DNA of 64,000 bases, from NCBI RefSeq assembly GCF_001767395.1, contig NZ_CP017014.1, positions 1,426,001-1,490,000 of the forward strand, given 5' to 3'. Position numbers and translations under genes: made by a program. Below are positions 8,938 to 18,404 of the stretch, in pieces. Position 1 is the first letter of the stretch. Each line of letters begins with the position of its first letter. The DNA is from Rhodococcus sp. WMMA185. GTDB lineage: Bacteria; Actinomycetota; Actinomycetes; Mycobacteriales; Mycobacteriaceae. The notes under the pieces are model-generated. The model was not told where the DNA came from. It was given only the letters and a program-made list of their open reading frames with translations, and searched no databases.

Positions 8938-10314
8938 TCAGTCCAGGTAGTCGCGTAGCACCTGCGACCGGGACGGGTGGCGGAGTTTCGACATGGTCTT
9001 GGATTCGATCTGACGGATGCGCTCACGCGTCACTCCGTAGACCTGACCGATCTCATCCAAGGTACGCGGCTGTCCATCGGTCAGGCCGAAGCGCAGTCGC
9101 ACCACGCCGGCTTCACGCTCGGAGAGCGTATCGAGCACCGATTGCAACTGATCTTGCAACAAAGTGAAGGACACGGCGTCGACCGCGACGACTGCTTCGG
9201 AGTCCTCGATGAAGTCGCCGAGTTGGCTGTCGCCTTCGTCGCCGATGGTTTGGTCCAGCGAGATCGGCTCGCGCGCGTACTGCTGGATCTCGAGCACCTT
9301 CTCGGGCGTGATATCCATTTCCTTGGCGAGCTCTTCGGGCGTGGGTTCACGGCCCAGATCCTGCAACAGTTCGCGCTGGATGCGTCCGAGCTTGTTGATG
9401 ACCTCCACCATGTGCACCGGAATGCGAATGGTGCGGGCCTGGTCGGCCATGGCGCGGGTGATGGCCTGACGGATCCACCACGTGGCGTAGGTCGAGAACT
9501 TGTAACCCTTGGTGTAGTCGAACTTCTCGACGGCGCGGATGAGGCCCAGATTGCCTTCCTGGATCAAGTCGAGGAAGGCCATGCCCCGTCCGGTATAGCG
9601 CTTGGCCAGTGACACGACGAGGCGGAGGTTGGCTTCGAGTAGGTGATTCTTGGCACGGTTTCCGTCACGGCAGATCCAACTCATATCCCGGCGCTGGGCA
9701 GCGGGGAGTTTCTCACCGGATGCTGCGACTTCCTGCATGATCTGGGTCGCGTAGAGCCCGGCCTCGATGCGCTTGGCGAGTTCGACCTCCTCTTCGGCGT
9801 TGAGGAGTGCAACTTTGCCGATCTGCTTGAGGTATGCGCGTACCGAGTCCGCAGACGCGGTGAGTTCGGCGTCCTTGCGGGCCTGGCGCAGCGCCTCGGA
9901 TTCTTCCTCGTCCCAGACGAAGTCCCCGGAGGCCTTGTCCTTCTCGGACGGCTCCTCGGTTTCGTCGTCCGAGCCGACCGCGACCACCTCGACGACATCC
10001 GATTCGACGTCGGCCAAGTCACCCTCGGTGATGTCGATGTCTTCTATGCCAACGGAGTCTTCGTCCTGGCCGTCCTCGCCATCTGCAGACTTGCTCGGCG
10101 CGGCCTTCTTGGTGGAAGCCTTCTTTGCTGCGGCCTTCTTGGCGGGAGCTTTCTTTGCTGCGGCCTTCTTGGCGGGAGCTTTCTTTGCTGCGGCCTTCTT
10201 GGCGGGAACATTGTCGGTTGCCGGAGCGGCGCCGGCGGCTGTCGCTGTGACTGGCGCTCCCGGTCCTGACTCCGAAGTCGAATCAGTAGTCTGACGTGTA
10301 TCGGTGGCTGCCAC
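8938..10314 (-). CDS. sigA: Principal sigma factor SigA
   Basis: 458-residue housekeeping sigma-70 factor that directs RNA polymerase to vegetative promoters. The N-terminal 75 residues are Lys/Ala/Pro-rich, with a repeated [10 protein letters not shown] unit; an acidic stretch (about 80-125) follows, then region 1.2, region 2 with [20 protein letters not shown], region 3, and region 4 with the helix-turn-helix ending [19 protein letters not shown]. The Lys/Ala-rich arm is typical of actinobacterial SigA/HrdB. ATG at 10314. Order sigA-ppgK-suhB is the mycobacterial arrangement. Confidence 0.98.
   Translation of the reverse strand: MAATDTRQTTDSTSESGPGAPVTATAAGAAPATDNVPAKKAAAKKAPAKKAAAKKAPAKKAAAKKASTKKAAPSKSADGEDGQDEDSVGIEDIDITEGDLADVESDVVEVVAVGSDDETEEPSEKDKASGDFVWDEEESEALRQARKDAELTASADSVRAYLKQIGKVALLNAEEEVELAKRIEAGLYATQIMQEVAASGEKLPAAQRRDMSWICRDGNRAKNHLLEANLRLVVSLAKRYTGRGMAFLDLIQEGNLGLIRAVEKFDYTKGYKFSTYATWWIRQAITRAMADQARTIRIPVHMVEVINKLGRIQRELLQDLGREPTPEELAKEMDITPEKVLEIQQYAREPISLDQTIGDEGDSQLGDFIEDSEAVVAVDAVSFTLLQDQLQSVLDTLSEREAGVVRLRFGLTDGQPRTLDEIGQVYGVTRERIRQIESKTMSKLRHPSRSQVLRDYLD
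10093..10206 (-). repeat. 30-bp tandem repeats inside sigA
   Basis: Near-perfect 30-base direct repeats coding for a 10-residue unit ([10 protein letters not shown]) in the Lys/Ala-rich N-terminal arm of SigA. About three units; the last carries AS instead of AP. The near identity at DNA level suggests slippage or recombination between copies. Confidence 0.85.
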
Positions 10315-10436
10315 GTACGCCCTTTCGTGACGGTGTCGTGCGGCGTCACGCCAGAGTGATCATCCGGCGGAGAGGTCTACTGGTTTCGCCTGGCGCGCAG
10401 CCGGGCTCTTTCATTGTAACGACCTATTCGAAATAG

Positions 10437-11189
10437 TTAGGGAGCGATGCCCGTGTCGACTGCAATAGCTGCGCCTACTATCCCGGCCGTATTGAGAAGC
10501 GCAGCAGGTACAACGGGTGTCCTGTTGGTCAGATGAGGAATCCACTTGTTGTGTTTGCGACTGATGCCGCCGCCTGCGATGAACAGATCCGGCCACAGTA
10601 GGTCTTCGAACCGGCTCAGCACGTAGGACACCTCCGCAGCCCATTCCTTGTAGGACAAATCCTTGGCGTCCTTTACCGAGGATGCCGCTATGTGCTCGGC
10701 ATCCTTGCCCAGCACTTCCATGTGACCGAGCTCGGTGTTGGGTAGCAGGACGCCGTTGTGGAGGATTGCCGAGCCGATGCCGGTGCCGAAGGTAAGCAGG
10801 ATGACTACCCCCTTCGCATCCTTGCCCGCGCCGTAAGTGTTCTCCGCGATCCCCGCGGCATCGGCGTCGTTGAGGACTGTGATCCGGCGACCGCCGAGGG
10901 CATCGTAGAACAGGGCGTACGCGTCCGTTCCGATCCACTTCTCGTCGATATTCGCAGCGGAGCGTGCGACTCCGCTGGTGACCACACTCGGCAGCGTGAT
11001 ACCGACTGGCCCATCCCACTTCGCCATCCGGACGATCTCGGCGACCGTCGCTGCGACCGCGTGCGGTGTGGACGGTCGGGGAGTCGGGAGTTTGATTCGG
11101 TCTCCGATCAACTCACCGCTCTCGAGATCGACTGTGCCACCCTTGACGCCGCTGCCTCCTACATCGACACCGAACCCGCTGTTGGTCAT
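10437..11189 (-). CDS. ppgK: Polyphosphate glucokinase
   Basis: 250-residue ROK-family glucokinase that phosphorylates glucose with polyphosphate or ATP. N-terminal phosphate-binding motif GVDVGGSGVKGG at residues 6-17, second phosphate motif LTFGTGIGSAI near 130. The ATG at 11189 is chosen because GGAGGAG stands 9 bases upstream and the protein then starts like other PpgK proteins; the upstream extension of the frame is not coding. Divergent from suhB, as in mycobacteria. Confidence 0.93.
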   Translation of the reverse strand: MTNSGFGVDVGGSGVKGGTVDLESGELIGDRIKLPTPRPSTPHAVAATVAEIVRMAKWDGPVGITLPSVVTSGVARSAANIDEKWIGTDAYALFYDALGGRRITVLNDADAAGIAENTYGAGKDAKGVVILLTFGTGIGSAILHNGVLLPNTELGHMEVLGKDAEHIAASSVKDAKDLSYKEWAAEVSYVLSRFEDLLWPDLFIAGGGISRKHNKWIPHLTNRTPVVPAALLNTAGIVGAAIAVDTGIAP

Positions 11190-11351
11190 CGCGTCTGCTC
11201 CTCCGTGTCGAAGTACGTGTCGAGCTGGGCCGTGTCGGACTGACGAAAGTCGCCCGTGCGCCACTGGTTTTCTCGTCACAATAGTGGGTCGAAGTGGCTT
11301 CGGTCGCCCGTGCGCGCAAGCCGACCCCCGCGGTGGTGTGAGGCAGTGAAA

Positions 11352-12272
11352 GTGTGTTCCGATGGGGGGGTGGACGCAGCAGGGAGTCGAGACACCACGC
11401 AGGGCTTCGGAGACACTGAGGCGCAACGACTACGCGACGTCGCCGTTGCAGTGGCGCAGGAGGCGGCCGCTCACGTCAGGTCAAGGCGCCCCGAGGTGTT
11501 CGGAACCGTAGGGAAAGTGGTGGCACACGGCAGTTCCGTAGCGTCGAAGAGCACCCCCACCGATCCGGTTACGGTGGTCGACACCGAGAGCGAACAACTC
11601 ATCCGCGACCGTCTCGCGACTCTTCGGCCTGGCGATGCGATCCTCGGTGAGGAGACCGGCGGAGCGGGGGATTCCGTCGCCGGACTCCGATGGGTGGTCG
11701 ATCCGATCGACGGAACGGTGAACTTTCTGTACGGAGTGCCCACATACGCGGTCTCTGTGGCTGCGCAGATCGACGGAGTGTCGGTTGCCGGGGCCGTGGT
11801 CGACGTGGCAGCCCAGGCGACGTATGCGGCGGCACGAGGCTACGGGGCAACACTCACCACTGTCGAGGGCCGGATAGGGGGCCTGCGGTGCAACCCGGTC
11901 ACGGATGTGTCGATGGCTCTGCTGGCAACCGGATTCGGGTACGGGACCGCGCGGCGCAAAGCGCAGGGTGCACTCATCGGCGAAATCCTCCCCCGGGTAC
12001 GGGACATTCGCCGGATCGGCTCGGCTTCCCTCGACCTGTGCATGGTCGCGTCCGGCCGGGCCGACGCGTACTTCGAACACGGGTTGGGCCCATGGGACTG
12101 GGCCGCTGGATCGCTCATCGCCACCGAGGCAGGCGCTCGCGTGCGCATTCCCTCCCCGCGCTCATCGAGTGCGGACGGTGACCTGGTGGTGGCCGCTGCC
12201 CCCGGGATCGCCGACGAACTGGACGCATTGTTCACCGAGGTCGGGGCTGACGACCCGATCCGGGAGACCTGA
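11352..12272 (+). CDS. suhB: Inositol-1-monophosphatase family protein
   Basis: About 306-residue Mg2+-dependent phosphatase that dephosphorylates inositol-1-phosphate, giving inositol for phosphatidylinositol. Signature metal-binding motifs are present: GEE (about residue 100), DPIDGTVNF (about 118) and WDWAAGSLIATEAG (about 255). The start is uncertain: GTG at 11352 has GAGG 8 bases upstream, GTG at 11346 and GTG at 11370 are alternatives. Context between ppgK and cei matches the Rv2701c position. Confidence 0.92.
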   Translation: MCSDGGVDAAGSRDTTQGFGDTEAQRLRDVAVAVAQEAAAHVRSRRPEVFGTVGKVVAHGSSVASKSTPTDPVTVVDTESEQLIRDRLATLRPGDAILGEETGGAGDSVAGLRWVVDPIDGTVNFLYGVPTYAVSVAAQIDGVSVAGAVVDVAAQATYAAARGYGATLTTVEGRIGGLRCNPVTDVSMALLATGFGYGTARRKAQGALIGEILPRVRDIRRIGSASLDLCMVASGRADAYFEHGLGPWDWAAGSLIATEAGARVRIPSPRSSSADGDLVVAAAPGIADELDALFTEVGADDPIRET

Positions 12273-12279
12273 CCTGCGA

Positions 12280-12966
12280 TCAGCAGTGGGCCGTGCGAGC
12301 TGCATTGAGCAGGTCTATGTCGAGAGGAGGGGCCTGCATTCCGGGCGGTGGCTCCTTCAGAGACCGCAGCACCTCTTCGGCGTCAGGGTTCGGTGAGATA
12401 TTGCGGAAGTAGGTCCCCAGAGCGAGATCGACGGTGTCGTCCGTGCGCGAATCCTCGATGAGTTCGGCGCACGGTACAACGAGATACAGGGCACTTGCCG
12501 CAGCGATGCCGCTCGGTCCGAACCTCAGCTGCCCGTGGCACTGCATGTTCTGGTCGACATAAATCGGGTCGTTGCCGACCTGGACGTCGGGGGCGCTTGC
12601 GAACCCGTAGTCACTCAACTGGGCGGCCACCTGCGTCGCCTGACCGGCCTCGCCGTTTGCGTTGAACACGCGCACCTTCGCATCAGCGAGGGTGGCGGGT
12701 TCAACATCCAGCACCGTCGAGGGGTCGACCTGTTCGCCTAGTGTGGGCCGCGTCGATGCGCTATCGGCAGGCTGTGTGGGCGGGGGAGGCGGATTGCACG
12801 CGACTGTAGTGGCCGAATCCTCGTCCTCGGTGAGGATGCTTGTCCACAGTGCGGCGCCGAGGAGTGCAAGAACCGCGAACACCACGAGCATCGGCATCGC
12901 TCGCCGGCGCCGGAACGGGCGTCCCTTGTCATCGAGCGGACTGCCGTCGGTGATGAGTGAAACCAC
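12280..12966 (-). CDS. cei: Cell envelope integrity protein Cei (LytR C-terminal domain)
   Basis: 228-residue secreted or membrane-anchored protein. A basic cytosolic start, one transmembrane helix at about residues 24-45, a Pro-rich linker, and a LytR_C domain (about 95-185) with VRVFNANGEAGQATQVAAQL. Corresponds to Rv2700 (Cei), needed for envelope integrity in mycobacteria. GTG start at 12966. Its stop is 7 bases from that of suhB (convergent). Confidence 0.85.
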   Translation of the reverse strand: MVSLITDGSPLDDKGRPFRRRRAMPMLVVFAVLALLGAALWTSILTEDEDSATTVACNPPPPPTQPADSASTRPTLGEQVDPSTVLDVEPATLADAKVRVFNANGEAGQATQVAAQLSDYGFASAPDVQVGNDPIYVDQNMQCHGQLRFGPSGIAAASALYLVVPCAELIEDSRTDDTVDLALGTYFRNISPNPDAEEVLRSLKEPPPGMQAPPLDIDLLNAARTAHC

Positions 12967-13436
12967 AGTGTGCCCCGACCTCTCCTACGGAACTGCGCGT
13001 CGTAACTTGTCGCCCGAACAGCGCACCGATACTGTGCCCGGCCACCCATTCGTGGCGCAGGTTCGGCACCCACTGTAGATCCATGGCACCCCTACATCTC
13101 GAACCCGCCCCGGCTGTGGAATGTCACAGGTTGCTGTGGCGTTGATGACGATTAGCAGACAATTTGCACGATCCGTCGGGTCGGTTACACGTTTCGGGTT
13201 TTGTTCGGCTAGTGTCTGGCGGCCCGAGTCGTTTGGAGAGCATCGAACGAGGGTGGGTAAATGAGGCTGAAATCACGATTTGGGACCTGCTTCCGGCACT
13301 GATCGAACCTCGCAGCATCGCTTGCTGGTGGTGTGTGATCTGCGTCGGAACGGGTGGCGCGTGGGAGGTCGATCACCATTGCGGTGAACCTCGAACGCAG
13401 GCCGGGATACAGGGAACGAAAACGAGGGGAAACGAC
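12967..13436. other. Divergent intergenic region cei / DUF4193 gene
   Basis: 470 bases without a convincing gene. It must hold the promoters of both flanking genes. GGTTTTGTTCGGCTAGTGT near 13196-13215 (plus strand) has a weak -10-like TAGTGT. I cannot support any RNA gene. Confidence 0.4.
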
Positions 13437-13739
13437 ATGGCAACTGACTACGACGCACCGCGGCGAACAGAATCCGACGAGGTTTCGGAAGATTCGCTGG
13501 AGGAATTGAAAGCGCGCCGCAACGAGGCGCAATCGGCAGTGGTCGACATCGACGAGGCCGATACCGCGGAATCGTTCGAATTGCCCGGCGCGGATCTGTC
13601 GGGGGAAGAACTCTCGGTGCGGGTCGTGCCCAAGCGGGACGACGAGTTCACGTGCTCGAGTTGTTTCCTGGTGCATCACCGAAGCCGACTCGCCAGCGAT
13701 GCCGACGGGGTACTGGTTTGCAGGGACTGCGCGGCCTGA
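13437..13739 (+). CDS. DUF4193 zinc-ribbon protein
   Basis: 100-residue conserved actinobacterial protein (Rv2699c-like). Acidic N-terminal two-thirds, C-terminal zinc ribbon with CSSC at about residue 73 and CRDC at about 95. ATG at 13437 has GAGGGG 6-12 bases upstream. Frequently essential or highly conserved in mycolata, function unknown; the fold suggests interaction with RNA polymerase or nucleic acid but this is inference only. Confidence 0.88.
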   Translation: MATDYDAPRRTESDEVSEDSLEELKARRNEAQSAVVDIDEADTAESFELPGADLSGEELSVRVVPKRDDEFTCSSCFLVHHRSRLASDADGVLVCRDCAA

Positions 13740-13803
13740 GCGACGACGGTGACAAGTCGCGAACGGTGGTGGGTTGATCACAGTTCGCGCCCCTTTGCGC
13801 TGT

Positions 13804-14310
13804 CTATTGGCGGGCGCGGTTGATGGCGGCCAGCAACTCGGCCGGCCGCCGAGTACTCACCAGCCAGTAGGGGGTCGGATCCTCCGGGTCATCGAGAACG
13901 ATGAGGACCATCGACTTGACCCACACGCGGTGCTGAACGAAGGCGGAAGGGTCGAGCTGGCGGCCGAGCGCTGCACTCTTGGCTGAACCGGGCACCTCTG
14001 CCACCCGTGAGATGACGCTCACGGGCAGATGTGCCTGCCCGACCCTCAGGTGGACACCGTTCGGTTCGTCGACGACCTCGACCCTGAGTCGGCTCAGTGA
14101 GATCAATGCCCAGACCGGGAGCGGAAGTAGTAGGACGTACGGCAACCACGCACGCAGACCCGGCGCCCCCATGTGCACCTCCGCGGCCAGTAGTCCGGCG
14201 ACGAACAAGCCCACAGCCCACCACCACACCGGCACCCACAGGCGCTCGGAGTACAGCGTGGAATGGGTGTTCTCGGTGGGTACGGCTTCGGGCCGGGACG
14301 TTTCTGACAC
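13804..14310 (-). CDS. DUF3093 membrane protein
   Basis: 168-residue protein of the DUF3093 family (Rv2698-like) with two transmembrane helices at about residues 30-50 and 55-75 and a soluble C-terminal domain. I start at GTG 14310: a -10-like TATCCT lies 7 bases before it on the minus strand, so the mRNA is probably leaderless. The longer frame would overlap dut. Divergent from dut. Confidence 0.82.
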   Translation of the reverse strand: MSETSRPEAVPTENTHSTLYSERLWVPVWWWAVGLFVAGLLAAEVHMGAPGLRAWLPYVLLLPLPVWALISLSRLRVEVVDEPNGVHLRVGQAHLPVSVISRVAEVPGSAKSAALGRQLDPSAFVQHRVWVKSMVLIVLDDPEDPTPYWLVSTRRPAELLAAINRARQ

Positions 14311-14351
14311 CCGACTAGGATAGTCGTAGTGCACGAGTAGGCTCTGTGCAT

Positions 14352-14864
14352 GTGAGCGACCTATCTCCCGGCCTCCCTGCCGGCGCCGCCCCTGCCCTTC
14401 CGCCCGTTGCCATACAGCGGCTAGATCCAGGTGTTCCGATTCCACAGCGAGCCCACGACGGTGACGCAGGTGTCGATCTCTGTAGCACCACCGATGTCAC
14501 GATCGAGCCGGGGCGGCGTGTTCTCGTCGGGACAGGGGTAGCGATCGCGCTGCCCATGGGCACTGTCGGTCTGGTCCATCCACGGTCTGGGCTGGCTGCC
14601 AAGTCGGGTCTGTCCGTGGTCAACACGCCGGGAACCATCGACGCCGGATACCGAGGCGAGATCAAGGTGTGCTTGATCAATCACGACCTCGATGTCCCGA
14701 TCGAAATCCGCCGGGGCGACCGGATCGCGCAGCTGGTCGTGCAGCGAGTGGAATTGGTGTCGTTCGTCGAGGTGGACTTCCTGGATGACACCACTCGCGG
14801 CAGTGACGGTCACGGGTCGAGCGGAGGCCACGCGAGCCTCTTCGGCCATAGAGAAGGAGCCTGA
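14352..14864 (+). CDS. dut: dUTP diphosphatase
   Basis: About 170-residue trimeric dUTPase that hydrolyses dUTP to dUMP, protecting DNA from uracil. Five family motifs are visible: DAGVDL (motif 1), [12 protein letters not shown] (motif 3 region), [21 protein letters not shown] (motif 4) and the Gly/Ser-rich flexible tail [12 protein letters not shown] (motif 5). GTG 14352 follows a TAGGCT -10-like element by 8 bases and may be leaderless; GTG 14346 is the alternative. The next gene starts 2 bases after the stop. Confidence 0.95.
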   Translation: MSDLSPGLPAGAAPALPPVAIQRLDPGVPIPQRAHDGDAGVDLCSTTDVTIEPGRRVLVGTGVAIALPMGTVGLVHPRSGLAAKSGLSVVNTPGTIDAGYRGEIKVCLINHDLDVPIEIRRGDRIAQLVVQRVELVSFVEVDFLDDTTRGSDGHGSSGGHASLFGHREGA

Positions 14865-14866
14865 AC

Positions 14867-15730
14867 ATGATCAGACGACGGAAGAAGAAATCCAGGGACG
14901 ACTCCGACGCGTCCGCACCGGCACCCGAGGCGGAAATCGAGACTGGTGAAACGGAATCCGAGGCGGGGCTCGATGCCTACGACGAGGTCGGCGAGGCCGA
15001 TGGAGGCCCCTACGACATAGAAGACCTGGATCCGGACGACGATGTCAACGTCGGCGAGATCGGTACTCGCCTCGATTTGGGTTCGGTCCTCGTCCCCATG
15101 CCGCCCGGCACCCAGTTACAGGTCGAGATGGCGCCCAACGGTTCACCACAGGCCGTCCACCTCGTCACACAGCACGGGCGAATCACCGTCGCGGCATACG
15201 CCGCTCCGAAATCCCCGGGTCAGTGGAGGGAAGTCGCGGGCGACCTGGCCGAATCGCTGCGAGGCGACAATGCGGCGGTGAGCGTCGAGAACGGACCCTG
15301 GGGTCGAGAGGTCGTTGCGGTCACACCCAACGCAGACCTGCGATTCATCGGTGTCGACGGCTACCGATGGATGGTCCGTTGCGTGGTGGCGGGCCCGAGC
15401 GGCGGCAACACCGTAGATTCGGAACTCGCTGCGGCCGCGAGAGCGATTCTGCGTGACAGTGTCGTCAAACGTGGAACCGAACCGCACCCGGTCCGGACGC
15501 CGCTGCCGGTCGTCCTGCCCGAGGTTCTGGCGAAGCAACTGGCCGCGGCCCACCAGCAGCAGTTGGCGCAGCAGCAAGGTGTCGCTGCGCAGCAGGCTCC
15601 TCAGCAGCAGGCCGCCGGCGGTGCCGTGGGTGGGTCCTCCGCATCAGCCGAAACGCCGCAAGGCGGCGTAGCCGGGCCACAGCAGCGTCGTGGCGAATCC
15701 GGTTCGGCGATGCAGCAGCTGGGCCGCTGA
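14867..15730 (+). CDS. DUF3710 protein
   Basis: 287-residue conserved actinobacterial protein (Rv2696c-like). Basic start (MIRRRKKK), acidic low-complexity segment (about 15-60), globular DUF3710 domain (about 65-215), then a Gln/Ala-rich tail with runs of QQQ. Directly behind dut with a 2-base gap, so co-transcribed. Function unknown. Confidence 0.88.
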   Translation: MIRRRKKKSRDDSDASAPAPEAEIETGETESEAGLDAYDEVGEADGGPYDIEDLDPDDDVNVGEIGTRLDLGSVLVPMPPGTQLQVEMAPNGSPQAVHLVTQHGRITVAAYAAPKSPGQWREVAGDLAESLRGDNAAVSVENGPWGREVVAVTPNADLRFIGVDGYRWMVRCVVAGPSGGNTVDSELAAAARAILRDSVVKRGTEPHPVRTPLPVVLPEVLAKQLAAAHQQQLAQQQGVAAQQAPQQQAAGGAVGGSSASAETPQGGVAGPQQRRGESGSAMQQLGR

Positions 15731-15757
15731 CGGCGGGCGAAGACGGACGTCGGCACC

Positions 15758-16477
15758 TCAGGGCAGCATTGAACTCAGCGCCCTGAGGCTCTCGCGCCCC
15801 AGGGTCGCGGGGTCTGCGCCGATCTGGTCGAGCGAGACCGTGACCAGGTTCGACTGAGGTAGCCGCCCGGCCCAGGTGTGCGCCACCTCGAGAGGGTGGA
15901 CGGCATCGTCGGTGGCGGCGACGATCCCGACGGGCACGTTGATGCCTTCGAGATCCTCCACGCCAGGCGCTCGGTACTCGGCGGCTTCGTCGAGCGCACT
16001 GGGAAGGTGCGGCCATTGTGATCGCCATGACTTGGCAAGCTCCACTCCGAGCCAGGGCGGGCTCGATGCGATCATCTCCGCGGTCACCTTCTCGATTCCG
16101 TCTGCTCTCAGTCTGGCTGCGGTGAACCGTGCACCGGCGGCGGCGGGTGCGTCGGCGGCGGCGCCTGTCCACGCCGGAAGCGCGGCGAGGACGCCCACGA
16201 CGCGGTCGGGATTGGCGCTCGCCCATTGCAGCGCCACCGCAGCCCCGATCGACACACCGCCGATGATGATGCGTTCGTGCTCCGCCGCAGCGTCGAGGGC
16301 ATCGAGGTAGCCCGCGACGACACGCCGGGGGTCGGGTTCGACGGCCACTGTGGCGATTCCGCGGCTTGCGAGGGGTTCGGTGAATGCGCGGGTGACGAAG
16401 TCGGCGTCGGATCCCGTACCGGGGAGCATCAAGGCCATAGTTGGCCGGAAATCGAGGGGCATATGTCGATTTTGCAT
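15758..16477 (-). CDS. Alpha/beta-hydrolase
   Basis: 239-residue alpha/beta-hydrolase-fold protein (Rv2695-like). Nucleophile elbow GVSIG at about residues 74-78 (Ser 76), likely acid in ATDDAVHP (about 190), and a candidate oxyanion site near LMLPGTGSD at the N-terminus. Substrate unknown. ATG at 16477 or the ATG five codons later (16462). Confidence 0.82.
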   Translation of the reverse strand: MQNRHMPLDFRPTMALMLPGTGSDADFVTRAFTEPLASRGIATVAVEPDPRRVVAGYLDALDAAAEHERIIIGGVSIGAAVALQWASANPDRVVGVLAALPAWTGAAADAPAAAGARFTAARLRADGIEKVTAEMIASSPPWLGVELAKSWRSQWPHLPSALDEAAEYRAPGVEDLEGINVPVGIVAATDDAVHPLEVAHTWAGRLPQSNLVTVSLDQIGADPATLGRESLRALSSMLP

Positions 16478-16596
16478 GCCACGTCACACTGGTCTCACAT
16501 AGTGCAGTCACAGCGAAACAATGGGTCTACAGTGGCGAGTACACAGCCCTACAAGTGGCGTGAAGACTCGCGTCACACATGCTCCAGGAGCGCGTA

Positions 16597-16974
16597 ATGG
16601 CACCCGCCACGGCAGGATACTTTCGTCGGATGACTCGCCGGCTGACCGAGGACCTCGAGCAACTCGATGCCGAGGAGATGGCCGAGACGTCGCAGGCGTC
16701 CGGTGCGCAGCGTGCCTGCGATTGCGTTCGCGGTGAGGAAGTCACCATGCTGGGGCGGCTCCGAAGTGTCGAGGTGTGTTCGAAGTCGGCGAGCGCATGC
16801 ATTGAAGCCGACTTCTTCGACGGTACGGAACAGATCACGCTGGTGTGGATCGGCAGGCGGAGGATTCCGGGCATCGAACCGGGCAAGACGCTGATGGTCC
16901 GGGGACGTGTCGGCGAGCGTGATGGCCAGAAGGTGATCTTCAACCCATATTACGAATTGCGTAGCGAGTCGTAG
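16597..16974 (+). CDS. OB-fold nucleic-acid-binding protein
   Basis: 125-residue protein (Rv2694c-like) with an OB-fold tRNA-anticodon/RecG-type domain at about residues 45-120 (GEEVTMLGRLRSVEV ... LMVRGRVGERDGQKV). ATG 16597 is preferred, with AGGAG 5 bases upstream. Probably binds single-stranded nucleic acid; partner unknown. Confidence 0.85.
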   Translation: MAPATAGYFRRMTRRLTEDLEQLDAEEMAETSQASGAQRACDCVRGEEVTMLGRLRSVEVCSKSASACIEADFFDGTEQITLVWIGRRRIPGIEPGKTLMVRGRVGERDGQKVIFNPYYELRSES

Positions 16975-17004
16975 CCGACAGGCCTCGTGTGGCACCCTCA
17001 TTGA

Positions 17005-17685
17005 GTGGTCGAAACGAAGCAGCAGTCCATAATCGAACAACTCGGCGGGATCAGCGGGTTGATCTACTCGACGCTGCCCATTCTGGTCTTCGTTCCCGCC
17101 AACGCGATCTGGGGCTTGGTTCCGGCGATCTGGGCAGCTCTCGGGGTCGCGACCGCCATTCTCGTCTGGCGATTGATCCAACGCACACCTATTCAACCCG
17201 CAATATCCGGGTTCTTCGGTGTCGGTATCTCCGCATTCATCGCCTACCGAACGGGCGACGCGAAGGGTTACTTCCTGTTCGGCATATTCACCAGCCTGGC
17301 GTACGGGGCGGTGTTTCTCGGCTCGATTCTGTTGCGCTGGCCCCTAGTTGGCGTCATCTGGGGATTCCTCAACGGTCACGGCAATCTCTGGCGCCGCCAC
17401 CGTGGCGCGGTGCGCGCCTATGACGCGGCAACCGCGGCTTGGGCGCTCGTTTTCGGCGCCCGCTATCTCGTGCAGTCGCAGCTCTACGATGCGGACCAGA
17501 CCGGCTGGCTCGCCGTCGCCCGGATCGCGATGGGGTGGCCGCTTGCAGGTGCGGCCCTGCTGGTGACGATCTGGGCTGTTCGCCGGGCAGACCGGATCGT
17601 CGAACCGGGACCGGCCGAAGACGAGGATCTTCCGACGCGCGACTCGGAGGCGGTCGAACCGCGGGACGAGCCGCGGCACAGCTAG
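17005..17685 (+). CDS. DUF3159 membrane protein
   Basis: 226-residue integral membrane protein of the DUF3159 family (Rv2693c-like). Five or six hydrophobic helices between residues 15 and 200 and an acidic C-terminal tail. GTG start 17005. Follows the OB-fold gene by 30 bases in the same direction. Its 3' end overlaps the convergent trkA gene by 4 bases. Function unknown. Confidence 0.86.
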   Translation: MVETKQQSIIEQLGGISGLIYSTLPILVFVPANAIWGLVPAIWAALGVATAILVWRLIQRTPIQPAISGFFGVGISAFIAYRTGDAKGYFLFGIFTSLAYGAVFLGSILLRWPLVGVIWGFLNGHGNLWRRHRGAVRAYDAATAAWALVFGARYLVQSQLYDADQTGWLAVARIAMGWPLAGAALLVTIWAVRRADRIVEPGPAEDEDLPTRDSEAVEPRDEPRHS

Positions 17686-18356
17686 TTCGGCCGCGGTGTC
17701 GGCAGCCCGACGGCGGCCCTGAGGTCGTTCTCGACGTCCACAGACGCGACGAAGAGCAGTTCGTCCCTGCCCTCGAGAGGATCATCCTGCTGGGGGACGA
17801 TCACTCGTCCGCCACGCAGGATGGTGACCAGCGCGGCGTCGCGAGGAAGTTGGAGTTTGCGGACAGGCTTTCCGGCGAGCGCGGTGTTGTCCGGCAGGGT
17901 GACCTCGACAAGGTTGGCCTGACCCTGGCGAAGCGTCATGAGGCGTACGAGGTCGCCGACTGAGACTGCCTCCTCGACCAGGGACGCGAGCATGCGCGGT
18001 GTCGAGACCGCGACATCGACACCCCAGGATTCGTCGAACAACCATTCGTTGCGTGGGTCGTTGATGCGCGCGACCACGCGGCTGACCCCGAATTCGGTCT
18101 TGGCGAGGAGACTGAGAACCAGGTTGGCCTTGTCGTCACCGGTGGCTGCGATCACGATCTCGTAGGACTCGAGGGAAGCCGATTCGAGGCTGCTCAGTTC
18201 GCACGCGTCGGCGTGAACCCACGTTGCCTCGGGCACGGAACTGGTCTCGACGTGCTCGATCTTGCGCTCGATCAGCATGACTTCGTGCTGGCTGCGGATC
18301 AGTTCCCGTGCGATGGAACGTCCGACTGCGCCGGCTCCTGCAATTGCGACTCTCAT
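17682..18356 (-). CDS. TrkA-type K+ uptake regulatory subunit (CeoC-like)
   Basis: 224-residue cytosolic potassium-transport subunit. RCK-N domain with NAD-binding GAGAVGRSIARELI at residues 7-20, acidic residue closing the nucleotide site in LIERK, then a TrkA-C domain from about 140. Matches Rv2692. Lies 48 bases behind its paralogue (18405-19070) on the same strand; the pair likely regulates a Trk/Ktr-type channel or the APC permease encoded divergently. Confidence 0.9.
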   Translation of the reverse strand: MRVAIAGAGAVGRSIARELIRSQHEVMLIERKIEHVETSSVPEATWVHADACELSSLESASLESYEIVIAATGDDKANLVLSLLAKTEFGVSRVVARINDPRNEWLFDESWGVDVAVSTPRMLASLVEEAVSVGDLVRLMTLRQGQANLVEVTLPDNTALAGKPVRKLQLPRDAALVTILRGGRVIVPQQDDPLEGRDELLFVASVDVENDLRAAVGLPTPRPN

Positions 18357-18404
18357 CGAATGCTTCCGTTCAAGTGGGAGATCGTGAATTTTCTCACTGC
18401 TGCG

